Notes under the pieces: generated by a model | Seen by the model: the letters and a program-made list of their open reading frames with translations, nothing else | What the model was told of the DNA's origin: nothing | Databases searched by the model: none | Made by a program: the position numbers and the translations under genes | Source of the DNA: Thermococcus bergensis | GTDB taxonomy: Archaea; Methanobacteriota_B; Thermococci; Thermococcales; Thermococcaceae | DNA length: 64,000 nt | Assembly (NCBI RefSeq): GCF_020386975.1 | Contig: NZ_JABFNK010000001.1 | Coordinates: 226,799-290,798, forward strand | Direction: 5' to 3' | Part shown: piece after piece, positions 26,852 to 36,301 of the stretch | How positions within the stretch are numbered: the first letter of the stretch is position 1 | How the letters are laid out: each line of letters begins with the position of its first letter

Positions 26852-27068
26852 ACTAAACGATGGACTGGAGGAGGAAAGCAATTCCTATGGCTACTGCCCA
26901 GTAACCGGGATTCCACCTCAAGACCTTATACCCATCCAAAGGCGGAATTGGTAGAAGGTTAAAGAATGCCAGCCGGAAGTTTATGAGGGCAGTGTAGTAT
27001 AGAGATGCCCAGAGGATATAGGACACCTTTACAAAGCTCAGCAGGACGAGTGCAATAATCCGTTCTGC

Positions 27069-28247
27069 CTACCCGTAAAGTGTGTGTAGAGTGTTAATTT
27101 CGTAACGGGTGGGCTTCCCTCCTCCCGTCTTCATTGGAGGGCTTTCGGGGGGAACGGGAACTCCCCACATCTTCAGGGCTTTCAAGCGAATATTCCACGA
27201 GCCAACCACATCCCTATCAGCCTCAAAACCACACTCGCATTTTAAAACCCTGTGCCCATTCGGGACTAGCTTCCCCCCACATATCGGGCATAGGGAGGAA
27301 GTATGAGCAGGATTAACAAAAACGACACTCACCCCTTTTAACTTGGCTTTATACTCAATAATGGATTGAAGCTTCCTAAAACTCCACCTGTGCAAGCGAC
27401 CGTTCATTTCAGCCGAATACCTTATTGTGTTCCTGATTTCCGTTAAGTCTTCAAGAGCAATACCACCATACTTTTCCGCCAGTTCAACAATCTTATTGGC
27501 TAATTTGTGATATAAATCATTTATCCTGTTTCTCTCCCTCATCCCATATTTTTCCAAAATCCATTTTCTCTTTTTACCAGTTTTTATCTTCTTCTGGATT
27601 CTCCTTCTCTTTAGGAAGTAGCCCGTTCTAATCTCCCTCTCGTGGGTGATGATCTGGATAAAGTTCCCATCTGGAAGGCTGAGGGTTACATTATTCTCGT
27701 TCAAGTCCACGCCGACAATGACTTTCGGCTCTCTAACTTCAACCTCTCTTGAGAACACCACGTGGAGGAAAATTCCCATCTGGTTTTTAACAAGCCAGGC
27801 TTGCCCTATTTTCCACTCCCTAAACTTCTCGTGGTATTTTGCAGGGTAAAACTCTAGTTTCAGCCTTCCACTTGGAGTTGAGAGCTTGACAAATCCACCG
27901 TCAAGGTCGAGCTTGAACAGGTGGTCGTCCAGCATTATGACTTTTTTCTTGAAGGTTGGTTTTCCATTAGCTTTTCCTTTTCTCTTCCTCTTCCTGTAAC
28001 TCTTGTAGATTGAGGTGGCCATTTGACAGGCCGTGTAAATGTAGTGGCTTGGGAGTTCTGGATGTTCTCTCCGGAGGGTCTTGTAGGTTTCTTTCTTCAA
28101 CCTGTAGAAGCTTGTAATGTTGTTTTCAAAAGTGTGGGTGAGTAAAAAGTTCACGATTTCTTGGTAAAGGGTGAAGAGGTCTTCTAACCCTTCGGGTTCT
28201 GTTTTGAGTTTGAATTTTGCCGTGAGTTTAATCGTCTCTGAGGGCAT
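27069..28247 (-). CDS. tnpB: TnpB RNA-guided nuclease of element 2
   Basis: A 392-residue intact TnpB, closely similar to the copies at 5708 and 55894. The three RuvC acids are present (VGVDLNENN, IALEDLTEI, EADRDVVGSWN). The zinc site reads CPICGG and CECG, again CxC in the second half. The stop codon lies seven bases from the element's right end, so the guide RNA must overlap the coding region. A stem-loop pair around the stop matches that of element 1 with one mismatch. It would recognise sites like the element-free target and help retain the element. Confidence 0.9.
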   Translation of the reverse strand: MPSETIKLTAKFKLKTEPEGLEDLFTLYQEIVNFLLTHTFENNITSFYRLKKETYKTLRREHPELPSHYIYTACQMATSIYKSYRKRKRKGKANGKPTFKKKVIMLDDHLFKLDLDGGFVKLSTPSGRLKLEFYPAKYHEKFREWKIGQAWLVKNQMGIFLHVVFSREVEVREPKVIVGVDLNENNVTLSLPDGNFIQIITHEREIRTGYFLKRRRIQKKIKTGKKRKWILEKYGMRERNRINDLYHKLANKIVELAEKYGGIALEDLTEIRNTIRYSAEMNGRLHRWSFRKLQSIIEYKAKLKGVSVVFVNPAHTSSLCPICGGKLVPNGHRVLKCECGFEADRDVVGSWNIRLKALKMWGVPVPPESPPMKTGGGKPTRYEINTLHTLYG

Positions 28248-28836
28248 TCTTTACCGCCTCGACAAGGCGTTTTTTCTTGTGAGAACGGGCACCATAGAGT
28301 TTTCCAGCAAAAGAGGTTACGATGGCTAACAAGTCCTCAACAAGTTCCTTTTCCGGTGTCTTCTCTTCATCATCAAAGATTACTTCAATCTCAACCCCGT
28401 GTGAGTTGAAATACTGCTCAAGGTATTTGAATCCAAAGCGGGTGAGCCTGTCTTTGTACGTTATAACGACTTTTGTTATTTCCCCACTTTCAACGAGTTT
28501 GAAGAGCTGTTTTAACCCCTTCCTGTTCTCGTTTAGTCCTGAAGAAATGTCTGTGATGATTTTTGCAACTTGGTAGCCTTTTGATGCGCAGTAGTTTTTG
28601 AGGTATTCGACTTGTCTCTCAAGGTCTTGTTTTTGGTCTCGGCTTGATACTCTGGCGTAAATTACAACCTTGTCGGGGGTTTTGCCTTCGAGGAGTCTTT
28701 TAATCTCGCTTTCCGGGATGCGGTATTCTTTTCCAACCCTGTATGCTTTAATCTCTTCCGTCTTGATTTTCCTGATTAATGTTGGCTTGCTAATGCCAAG
28801 GAGCTGTGCCGCTTTTCCCGTCCTATAAAGCTTCAT
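28228..28836 (-). CDS. tnpA: IS607-family serine recombinase
   Basis: A 202-residue transposase. A MerR-like helix-turn-helix at residues 1-45 (MKLYRTGKAAQLLGISKPTL) is followed by the serine resolvase domain with YARVSSRDQKQDLERQ, where the first serine after VS is the nucleophile, and ITYKDRLTRFG. ATG at 28836 begins at the HTH; an upstream extension has no support. It overlaps tnpB by 20 bases, as in known IS607 elements. IS607 enzymes excise and insert without target duplication at GG-like cores, which agrees with the junctions here. Confidence 0.93.
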   Translation of the reverse strand: MKLYRTGKAAQLLGISKPTLIRKIKTEEIKAYRVGKEYRIPESEIKRLLEGKTPDKVVIYARVSSRDQKQDLERQVEYLKNYCASKGYQVAKIITDISSGLNENRKGLKQLFKLVESGEITKVVITYKDRLTRFGFKYLEQYFNSHGVEIEVIFDDEEKTPEKELVEDLLAIVTSFAGKLYGARSHKKKRLVEAVKNALRDD

Positions 28837-29285
28837 ACTGCACACCCTTATTACAAACAATGACACAAAAATATATAAACTTTACGATTTTAACCATTTA
28901 GAAAACAGCCCACTAAAATGTTTGTTGCTGGTCCTGCGATGCTTATTTTTCCATGAACCTCCCTATCTTCCCAGCCAGTATAGAGAGAGTAGACCTGAAC
29001 TGCCCCCACAGCGGCAAATATAAACCTAAAGCCCAGGAGCTTGTTTAATATTCCCATCAAAAGAGCGAGCATTATTCCCGTGTCCCACCTTCTATAAATT
29101 GCGTAGTAACCATACCTTCTGGCAACCTGTCGGTGGGCAATCTCGTGGAACACAAACGCCGTAAATATTCCCAGAACAACATAGGGGATTAATCTAAGCT
29201 CAAAACCCGAAAAAACGAGGGTAAGAACAATGAAAGATATGGCCAGGTCTTCGAGCTCCTGTTTTCTAAGTCCCAGCGCCATTGC

Positions 29286-29471
29286 TCATCTACCTCTAAT
29301 CTCAATCTTCTTGCCAAGCACAAGTTCTGCTGCCTTTACAGCGCTCCCTCCACTCCCTACAGCTATTTTTACCCGATCTTTAGGGACGTAGACGATTAAT
29401 TTGTCTCCTTCGTACTCGATATCGAGAATTTCAACCTTAAGCATGCGCTTCAGTTCTTCCCTCATTTCCAA
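29286..29471 (-). CDS. Small KH-like RNA-binding protein
   Basis: Up to 61 residues, probably starting at ATG 29465 (MREELKRMLK). The sequence VYVPKDRVKIAVGSGGSAVKAAELVLGKKIEI is a KH-type fold with a GSGG loop in place of GxxG, like the KH domains of NusA relatives. It probably binds RNA; the partner is unknown. It is the first gene of a short operon with the disrupted site-2 protease. Confidence 0.7.
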   Translation of the reverse strand: MEMREELKRMLKVEILDIEYEGDKLIVYVPKDRVKIAVGSGGSAVKAAELVLGKKIEIRGR

Positions 29472-29699
29472 CCCCCGAAGAAATGTGAAAAGAGGGAATA
29501 TAAAGTTTAGGGAAGTTAGGACTTCTAGGGCAACATATTCAATGGAGTCAGAACGTTAGAAATAGGAAAAGATAGATATTTTTGGACGACTTAGGGTCAA
29601 GTTTACAGTTCCCGAGACTTCATATGTATGGACAGTAGACCCAGTTGTCGTTATTTTCATTGTCCAACACTGAGTAAACATATTGAAGTGAGTGTTGTA

Positions 29700-30440
29700 A
29701 CAGATACTTTGGCGTTATATACCTCCGCATGATGTTTGGACATGCCTTTGTGCCTTTGATGATTGGGCTTGCAGTTGCCATGGGATACGACAGGGTTGTG
29801 GGTATCTCGATATCCCTCCTTGGCGCTGCTTAATAGGCGTAGGAATGTTTTTTGTGCAGACTTTAGTTGACTTCCTTATCTGCTCAGGGAGCGGGCAAGC
29901 AGTGGCTACGATGCCTATAATGGTTCCACTGGCTGATGTGGTTGGTATCACAAGACAAGTTGCAGTACTTGCATTCCAGTTCGGTGATGGAATAACTAAC
30001 ATCATCTATCCAACGTGTGGAGTCGTTATTAACGGACATTATGATGTAGTTCCCGCAGGTGAAGGCTGGCAGTTTGGCCCGTTCTCAGAGAAAATCATAG
30101 ACGGGAAGTTATACGGCAGGGGAGCAAGCGATATGAAGGGAGGCATTGCGAGCATTATTGGTACGTTGAGGATTCTCAGCGAGTTTGAAGACAGCTTGGA
30201 TGTTGGAGTTAATGTGTCGTTAGTTCCAGATGAGGAAATATCTCTTGAAGGAAAACCTTGTTACGGCGGATTATGCAATAATTACCGAACCAACATCGCT
30301 GAAAAGCATAGACATCGGATGTAAAGGTGGCTTATGGTTACAGGTGAAAGTTAAAGACAGAGCGGCCCATGCATTAGACTCTGACTTGGAGAAAACGCAT
30401 TCGAGAAGGGAATACTGCTTGCTAGCCCAGTCTCTTTAAT
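29700..30440 (+). pseudogene. Chimeric remnant: YfcC-family transporter fused by deletion to an M20 peptidase
   Basis: About 29720-29832 reads [20 protein letters not shown]... to a stop, and 29840-30012 reads [20 protein letters not shown]... to IIYPT. Both are parts of a YfcC-type twelve-helix transporter with the middle missing. Without a break the frame then becomes [20 protein letters not shown] and [15 protein letters not shown], the metal-binding core of an M20 amidohydrolase. Near 30240 the frame shifts again ([20 protein letters not shown]) and decays by 30439. Several deletions have joined two neighbouring genes; nothing functional remains. Confidence 0.75.
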
Positions 30441-30503
30441 GAATTTTATTCTCTATTTCTGAAAACCAAAAGTTAAAAGCAATAGAGCTAGGGGATTATG
30501 GAG

Positions 30504-30680
30504 CTAATCAAAGTCCCATATCGTTCTTCCTTTGTAGAACATCATAACATAACCGCAGTTTTCACATATCACTATCTTTACCTTATGTGCCGTAAAACCC
30601 CACTTGCTGTCCAGCTTTCCTTCTTCAACCTTAAAGCTTGTTCCCCCACAGAGGGGACATTTTAAGTGCTGTCTTTCCAT
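30504..30680 (-). CDS. Small zinc-ribbon protein
   Basis: A 58-residue protein with two CxxC pairs: CPLCGG near the start and CENCGY about 30 residues later, which should bind one zinc. The rest is one short beta-rich domain ending TIWDFD. Such ribbons occur in many archaeal nucleic-acid-binding or accessory proteins. ATG at 30680 follows GGTGAT. It lies just downstream of the TraB-like gene on the same strand. No specific role can be assigned. Confidence 0.7.
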   Translation of the reverse strand: MERQHLKCPLCGGTSFKVEEGKLDSKWGFTAHKVKIVICENCGYVMMFYKGRTIWDFD

Positions 30681-30723
30681 AACATCACCCAATGTGGTTC
30701 TACTTCATTGTATAAAAGTCCTT

Positions 30724-31392
30724 CTATTCTTTGTAAGAATTCAAAAGCTTTTCTATGCCCTTTTTGTGTCCAAGACCCACCACTGCTACTACTTTTGGCT
30801 TTTTGACTCCTCTCCTCTTGAGCTCATCAACAATTGCCTTCAGGTTCTTTGCCATTATCTCGTTTCTTTCCTCCACGAGAACCCTAAAAATGTAGGGATA
30901 GCGGATTCTAAAGCGATGCATCATCACCTTATAGCTCTCCATTATATCCTCTTGGCTTTCTGCTCCGGGTGCAATTGGGAGAAAAACAAGAGAACTCTCG
31001 AGCAGGAGGAGTATCTTCTCTCTCAAAGGTGCTCTGAGAAGCTTTCCCATAATACTTTGGATGTCTTCGTCGATTAAATACAGTGGAACTCCGAGGAGAT
31101 ATGCCGTCTGAATTGCCTCTATCATTTCTCCTCCGGGCTTCATGCCGAATTCTTCTCCAATCTTTTCCTCAACTTTCATGAGGATGTATCCCAAAATGGC
31201 TTTCTTTCCGAGCTTTACCGCTTCTTGAAATGTCAGCCGCTTTGGAGATTGAAGGGCATAAAACCTTTGCCTATCAAGTTCTATAGCAATTGCATCGGGC
31301 TTTTCTCTTAGTATAAATTCCCTAACATCCCTTCTGCTTTTTGGAGAAACATGCATCGTCCCTATTATCTTAACGTAGCGAAGATAGCTCAT
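30724..31392 (-). CDS. TraB/PrgY-family protein
   Basis: A 222-residue soluble form of the TraB family (GTMHVSPKSRRDVREFI at the start, KPDAIAIELDRQRFYAL, and VVAVVGLGHKKGIEKLL at the end). The family is related to erythromycin esterase/GumN folds; bacterial PrgY limits pheromone activity, but the archaeal role is unknown. The longer family members have C-terminal membrane helices, absent here. ATG at 31392 overlaps the end of the RNase Z gene by 23 bases, so the two are co-transcribed. Confidence 0.8.
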   Translation of the reverse strand: MSYLRYVKIIGTMHVSPKSRRDVREFILREKPDAIAIELDRQRFYALQSPKRLTFQEAVKLGKKAILGYILMKVEEKIGEEFGMKPGGEMIEAIQTAYLLGVPLYLIDEDIQSIMGKLLRAPLREKILLLLESSLVFLPIAPGAESQEDIMESYKVMMHRFRIRYPYIFRVLVEERNEIMAKNLKAIVDELKRRGVKKPKVVAVVGLGHKKGIEKLLNSYKE

Positions 31393-32290
31393 ACTCTTCA
31401 CCGACCCTAAGAACATCGAAGTCTTTGGGTATTATAAATCTAAGCCCGCAAAGTTTTTTCGCTCCTTCCTTGTATTCCTCGTACGTGTATCTGGGGGCTC
31501 TGTGAAAGAGGACGAGGAGTTTGGCCTTTGCTTTTTCCGCGGTTTTGCAGGCCTCCGAAACCGTTGAGTGATAACTTTCTCCCCTATCCTCTTCGCTGAG
31601 GTAGGTTGCCTCGTGAATTAAAACATCTGCCTTTTCAGAAAAGAGCTTCACTCTCTCGCAGGGCTCGGTATCGCCGGTATAAACAACTTTCACCCCTCTC
31701 TTGGGACTTCCAGTCACATCTTCAAGGTGGATAACCTTCCCCTCGATTTCGACCTTTCCTTTTGTCTCAAGCTCTTTCATCCAGGGGCCGGGCCTTAGGC
31801 CGAGCTCTCTGATTTTATCGAGGTCGAAGCTTCCTCTTTTGTTTTTCTCCTTGAAAACGTAGCCCAGTGCCGGAACACCGTGCTCAACTTTGAAGCTCCA
31901 TATCTCGTAGTTTTCAAACTTCAGCCTCGCTTCCCCGAGCTCGTGAATGTGTATGTCAAAGCTTGGCCTGAAAAATCCACTTTTCAGGTAGTTTTGAATG
32001 AATTCAAAAGTGTACTTTGGACCATAAATGTGAAGGGGCTTTTCCCTGTTCCAGAGGGTCATTGTTTGAATAAGGCTCATCAGACCAAGATAGTGATCGC
32101 CATGAAAATGGGTTATGAAAATTTTCTCAATCTTCATGGGGCTTAGTTTGGCTATGTTCAGTTGCCTTAGAGTGCCTTCGCCAACGTCCCAGAGGATAAT
32201 CTCCCCGTTGTATCTCAACGCTATAGAGGGCACGTTTCTTTCTTTATTGGGCATTATGCCACCAGTGCCGAGGAAAATAACTTCAAGCAT
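31370..32290 (-). CDS. rnz: Ribonuclease Z (tRNA 3' endonuclease)
   Basis: Cuts the 3' trailer from precursor tRNAs. The 306 residues form a metallo-beta-lactamase fold: LGTGG at the start, the zinc motif HFHGDHYLGL near residue 61, the flexible exosite arm around residues 150-190, VVYTGDTEPC, HEATYL and a late LLVLFHRAPRY. ATG at 32290 (MLEVIFLGTGG) is the family start; an upstream extension is unlikely. It overlaps the TraB-like gene downstream. Some encoded tRNAs already carry CCA here, so only part of them would need this step in the usual form. Confidence 0.94.
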   Translation of the reverse strand: MLEVIFLGTGGIMPNKERNVPSIALRYNGEIILWDVGEGTLRQLNIAKLSPMKIEKIFITHFHGDHYLGLMSLIQTMTLWNREKPLHIYGPKYTFEFIQNYLKSGFFRPSFDIHIHELGEARLKFENYEIWSFKVEHGVPALGYVFKEKNKRGSFDLDKIRELGLRPGPWMKELETKGKVEIEGKVIHLEDVTGSPKRGVKVVYTGDTEPCERVKLFSEKADVLIHEATYLSEEDRGESYHSTVSEACKTAEKAKAKLLVLFHRAPRYTYEEYKEGAKKLCGLRFIIPKDFDVLRVGEEYELSSLR

Positions 32291-32325
32291 GATTTGTGAT
32301 TGGCGGAAGAGTTTAAAAGGTATTC

Positions 32326-33579
32326 TCATAATGCTTGCTTCCTTTTCTCACGTATCCACAATGCTATGGCAAGTACCAGTGCCAATGTTGAAATCCCGAG
32401 GGCAATATCTGCTTTTCTTTCACTCGGTAGCACCACATAGTAGTCGGGATTTCTGTATAGGGATGCATCAAGACTTATCAGGGAAATATTATTTCCAAAA
32501 TACAAGAACCCAACTGGGGAGTTTACCATCTCGCTGAAGGTAGCTCCATCAACCTTAATCTGCAGGAATCTCCTTCCATCGGGGACTCTAATCAAGGATA
32601 CCTTTAAATTGTGTATTTTCTTCATTGGGAGCAGGGAGCAATGCTTCTTTTTGCCATAATATAGTGTGTATAGCTCGGCACAGACTTCATTACGTTTTAT
32701 TGATATTCTTGATGCCTTCTCGTTGCCAAAGTCGAAAACTAACACTTCTCCTTCACCTTTTACTTCAAACCATGCCTCAATATCTCCTCCGTCCCACAAC
32801 ATAGCGCCAAGAGGATAATCAAGATATGTGTAACCCCGTTCGTCTTTAATCAAGAGATCTCCGTTAATTTGCTCCCTTTCTCGAGCATAATAAGCGGTTG
32901 CACTTACTCCAGTTCCGGGTGGGATGTTTAAAGTTAGCGCTACCTCCCCATTTATGTCTCCACCCGGTACCCATGCTCAGCCCTCCTTTACTGGCACTGT
33001 GAAGTTTTTTGTCCCATTCTCCCATTCTAATATTCCCGAAACCTCCTTTCCTTTGTAGTTGTAGAGCTTTACTTCGATTCCTAAAAGCGTCCCTGAGGCA
33101 TTGAACCTTAGTTTCGAGGAAGAGTTTTTGGATGCGGTGCCTTTCCATCGCAGCTCAATCACATTTCCGACCTTAACGCTGAGGTCTCTAAGCCTATAGG
33201 GGTCAAGTACCGCATTAATTCTATAACCTGCAGGCATTACCCCACAGGAAAAGTTTGGAGAGAGATAAACAATGAACCTATCATAAAGCTTTAGTGGGAC
33301 TGTTATGTACAGAGTTCCCCCAATCCACTCGATTTTTGCAGACCCCTCTTTTACAACCTCTCCATACCGGTAAACTCTATAGCTCGCCGAGACATTGCAA
33401 CTTTCATTGGACAAGAAGATGAAATCAACCCATTCGGCTCTGTACTCCGGTGGTACCTCCGCGTGGAGGGGATTTGTGAATTCTCCTTCAATAACTTTCA
33501 AACGCTCAATTCCCTCAACCTGAGCAGGATAAAAGAGCAGGAGGATAAAAATCAAGCTTAGGAATTTCTTCATCTTCAA
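32326..33579 (-). pseudogene. Exported membrane-anchored protein with an in-frame TGA stop
   Basis: A signal peptide (KKFLSLIFILLLFYPAQVEG) leads a beta-rich extracellular domain to TVPVKEG, where a TGA stop occurs at 32977-32979. The same frame then continues AWVPGGDINGEVALTLN and on to 32326, ending with a membrane helix (GISTLALVLAIALWI) and the basic tail REKRKQAL. The full protein would have 417 residues plus the stop position. One base change, TGG to TGA, would explain it. I recognise no family. It lies directly upstream of rnz. Confidence 0.75.
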
Positions 33580-33731
33580 TCCCTCACCGGAGAGTTGAAT
33601 TTTGCATTGGGCGATAGGGTTTTAATCCTCATAAGTCTTCTGCAAAACCTTGGACGGTTCTGACAAAACAAAATGGGAACATGCGTAAAGTTAAAAGGTT
33701 CCATGGCGTAATTTCCTTGAGGTGTATTAAT

Positions 33732-34688
33732 ATGGAGGAACTACTTAAGGCAATTCAGGAGAAAGACTGTAAAAAGCTAGCAAGCTTGCTTTATTACAAA
33801 ATTGACGAGCTGAGTGAAGAAGACCTGCGAGAGGTTCTTGAAAAGGTTGAAAAGCTCGCCCTGGAGTGCAAAGACTACGAGCTGTATAAGCTTGTTGTAT
33901 ATTACTTCTTGGAGTTCTTGGGTGTCGATAAGGTTGAGGAGTTCGAAAAGCTTGCTGAAGAGGAAGACAGCTTTGAGGCCAAATACCACCTTGCAGACCT
34001 TTATTACCTTCTGGGTGAATTAGAGAAATCACTTGACCTCTACAGAGGGCTGCTCGAAGAGGAAACCGAGAAAGGTAACTTGGAAAATATCGCTAGGATT
34101 TACTACAACATGGGACTTATCCATGAAGAGCTGTTAGAGTATGAAAAAGCATTAGAGCTAATGGACAAGGCAGAAAAAGCCCTGGAGGAGCTTGGAAAAG
34201 AAGAGGACGTTAAGCAAATAAGGATTTACAAAGCTTACATAACCTTTGAGATGGGAGAGACAGCAAAGGCGAAGGCTGAACTTGCCGAGCTTCTTTCACA
34301 AAACCTAGACGACAGGTTAAAATCTCAGATACACCTTGTCTTTGAGGAGATATTTGAGGATGAAGACAACTATGAGGCAGCCCTGCATGAATGCCTCTAT
34401 GCAATGCTCTGTGGAAGGGGTAGCGAGTACTTTGACGTTGCATTTGATGCCCTGATAGATGTAGTGTGGCAGATGATGCTGGAGGACAGGTTTGAGGAGA
34501 TTTACAACAACATAGACATGTTTGCTAGAGCATTCCCAGAAATGAAGGAGTTCTTTGAAGGAGTAAAGGCTGTTGCCCTGTACAAGGACGGCAAAATCGG
34601 AAGGGAGGAGGTTAGTGACTACATAACGAAGATAAAGGACAGGAGGCTTTTGGATCTTCTTGAGTTCTTGAGCGAGGCAGAGCTTTAA
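33732..34688 (+). CDS. TPR-repeat protein
   Basis: A 318-residue, strongly acidic, all-helical protein. At least three tetratricopeptide units are visible between residues 85 and 200: KYHLADLYYLLGELEKSLDLY, ARIYYNMGLIHEELLEYEKA and IYKAYITFEMGETAKAKAEL. TPR arrays bind other proteins. Similar stand-alone TPR proteins are common in Thermococcales and their partners are mostly unknown. GAGGTGT precedes the ATG at 33732; the longer upstream frame is not needed. No signal peptide is present. Confidence 0.82.
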   Translation: MEELLKAIQEKDCKKLASLLYYKIDELSEEDLREVLEKVEKLALECKDYELYKLVVYYFLEFLGVDKVEEFEKLAEEEDSFEAKYHLADLYYLLGELEKSLDLYRGLLEEETEKGNLENIARIYYNMGLIHEELLEYEKALELMDKAEKALEELGKEEDVKQIRIYKAYITFEMGETAKAKAELAELLSQNLDDRLKSQIHLVFEEIFEDEDNYEAALHECLYAMLCGRGSEYFDVAFDALIDVVWQMMLEDRFEEIYNNIDMFARAFPEMKEFFEGVKAVALYKDGKIGREEVSDYITKIKDRRLLDLLEFLSEAEL

Positions 34689-34713
34689 TTTTCTCTCTTT
34701 TTTGGTGGTTTTT

Positions 34714-35607
34714 ATGAAAGTTAGGATTGCAACGCTTGATGACTGCAGAGGCATAGTTGATGTTCACTGCTCCGGAGTTGAGAGGTGGATAAAGAAAAGC
34801 GAAGGTAAAGAAGCGAGTTACGAAGAACTCAGCATAGAGGAGCGTTATCTCCACGGTGGCCCTTGGATGAGCATTGAAACCTGTGCAATCCACATGAACA
34901 ACCTCCTTTTAGAGGAGCAGTTTCCCATAGTTGCGGAAGAAAATGGCAGCATAATAGGGAACGGGGAAGTCTTAATCAGTGAAGAGCTCATAGGGAGCAA
35001 AATTAGGAAAATCGCCCATATAGATGTGCTTGAAGTGCATAAAAGCTTCAGAGGCAAAGGTGTGGGCAGAGCTATTGTTGAATTTGTCGAAGGGTTGGCC
35101 CGTGAGAAAGGCTGTGAACTGGTTACAGTAACCCCGGAGAAATCGGCAATCGGCTTCTATGAAAAGCTCGGCATAAGGGATGTCTTTTACAGTGCAAGCT
35201 TTGTGGAGTTTGACTTAAGTTCTTTTTCTACTATTGAGTTAGAGCCTGAGGTGTTTGAATTCTCGTGGAAAGAGGTTAAGGGTCTAGAAATGGCCGCGGG
35301 AAAGTTCCAAAGCTCCTACCACCACTGGTTCGTGGCTTTTAGGGATAAAATAGCAGGGATAGATGATAGGGTTTATTTCGAGAGCGGAAGGCTGGGAAGG
35401 TCTTATTATGTTCTCGAGGAGGTCTATTATGATAGCTCTGTTGTTACGGGCTACTTGTGGGGCAAAGGAGAGGATTTTCCCATTTTGCTTGCCAGAGCAA
35501 AGGAGCTTGGCTTCAAAAAGCTCCGCACGATAATTGAAAAAGAACTTGTGGAGAAGTTTAAGCCGAGAGTGCTTGACAGCGTTATTATACTCTCGAAGAG
35601 CCTCTAA
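34714..35607 (+). CDS. GNAT-family acetyltransferase with C-terminal extension
   Basis: A 297-residue protein. The GNAT domain covers about residues 1-170, with the acetyl-CoA loop [19 protein letters not shown] near 112-130 and [16 protein letters not shown]. The remaining 120 residues look like a second, diverged alpha/beta domain of unknown role. GGTGG lies before the ATG at 34714. It follows the TPR gene by 25 bases, so they may share a transcript, and its end overlaps the convergent mobA gene by 23 bases. Confidence 0.78.
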   Translation: MKVRIATLDDCRGIVDVHCSGVERWIKKSEGKEASYEELSIEERYLHGGPWMSIETCAIHMNNLLLEEQFPIVAEENGSIIGNGEVLISEELIGSKIRKIAHIDVLEVHKSFRGKGVGRAIVEFVEGLAREKGCELVTVTPEKSAIGFYEKLGIRDVFYSASFVEFDLSSFSTIELEPEVFEFSWKEVKGLEMAAGKFQSSYHHWFVAFRDKIAGIDDRVYFESGRLGRSYYVLEEVYYDSSVVTGYLWGKGEDFPILLARAKELGFKKLRTIIEKELVEKFKPRVLDSVIILSKSL

Positions 35608-36172
35608 TCTTCCTTAAATCGCTTTTGGTGTTTACGTTAAAGAAGCTCTCGCGCCATTCTTCAGGGAGATATTCTATCTCTATGTAGCAAGGATTGGAAA
35701 GCCTTATTGCTTCGTTAAGCATATATCTGCCTTTGGTTATCTGCTCCTCCAGTATTTTCAGGAAGTTTTTTGAATATGCAGCGTGGAGGGGCTCTAGGTA
35801 GCCGTTTTTCCATTTTGGGACGCAGGCAAGAGGCCTAAGCTCGTAGAACTTCCCTATGATATAGTCAACGAATTTAGGCTTTATGGATGGCATGTCTCCC
35901 GCTATTACAAAAACGTCACCCAGTTTTTTTAGAGCGGTGTAAACACCTCCAGCTGGGCCAATTTCAAGTTCGTCAACGATAACCTTGAAGCCAAGCTCTT
36001 CAAAGACCTCTTTTTTCTCTCTTGAAGCTACTATCACTGCTTCGTCTATTCTCTCTGCTTTAAGAACGTTTTCTATGGCGTGGAGTATCAAAGGCTTTCC
36101 ACTAACCCTGTAAAGCAACTTCTCCTCTCCAAAACGCTTTGCTTTTCCTCCGGCGAGCACAGCGGCAATCAT
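35585..36172 (-). CDS. mobA: Molybdenum cofactor guanylyltransferase-like nucleotidyltransferase
   Basis: A 195-residue enzyme of the MobA type, which links GMP to molybdopterin to make the guanine dinucleotide cofactor. The signature [18 protein letters not shown] is at the N-terminus, followed by [30 protein letters not shown] and LEPLHAAYS. In Thermococcales the cofactor would serve tungsten or molybdenum enzymes. A related nucleotidyltransferase role cannot be excluded. Its gene overlaps the end of the convergent GNAT gene. Confidence 0.85.
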   Translation of the reverse strand: MIAAVLAGGKAKRFGEEKLLYRVSGKPLILHAIENVLKAERIDEAVIVASREKKEVFEELGFKVIVDELEIGPAGGVYTALKKLGDVFVIAGDMPSIKPKFVDYIIGKFYELRPLACVPKWKNGYLEPLHAAYSKNFLKILEEQITKGRYMLNEAIRLSNPCYIEIEYLPEEWRESFFNVNTKSDLRKIRGSSRV

Positions 36173-36301
36173 CTTGGATTCCTTGTGAGGGGTAAGGGCT
36201 GAGGTATATTAAGTTTTTTGCATCTTTGTGTCAATTTCTTGTCTTTAGCTTAATCGTAACTGTTTTAAAGGTGTCATTCTCTTAACTATGGGTAAGGAGC
36301 C

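Larger units (their letters stand above)
27062..28909 (-). mobile_element. IS607-type element 2 (tnpA-tnpB) inside the S2P gene
   Basis: An 1848-bp element with ends GCTGTTTTCTAAATGG... and ...GGTAGGCAGAAC. The flanks are GTGG before and GGATTATT after, with no target duplication apart from the shared G residues. It encodes a serine recombinase and TnpB, overlapping by 20 bases. It is almost the same as the copy at 55887-57736. Confidence 0.92.
26853..29282 (-). pseudogene. M50 site-2-protease-like gene split by an IS607-type element
   Basis: The N-terminal part (28910-29282) has membrane helices and the zinc motif FVFHEIAHRQVARRYG (H46, E47, H50), then SIAGPATNILVG, where the element enters. 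The C-terminal part (26853-27061) resumes IIALVLLSFVK and carries the second S2P motif NLLPIPPLDGYKVLRW. Removing 27062-28909 restores an open frame across GTGG|GG. S2P-type proteases cut membrane proteins within the bilayer. The start is four bases after the KH-protein stop, so they formed an operon. The split gene should be inactive unless the element excises. Confidence 0.88.

Noticed and set aside
32977..32979. In-frame TGA read as selenocysteine
   Set aside because: Thermococcales are not known to use selenocysteine, no SECIS-like hairpin is evident, and the context fits a TGG to TGA mutation.
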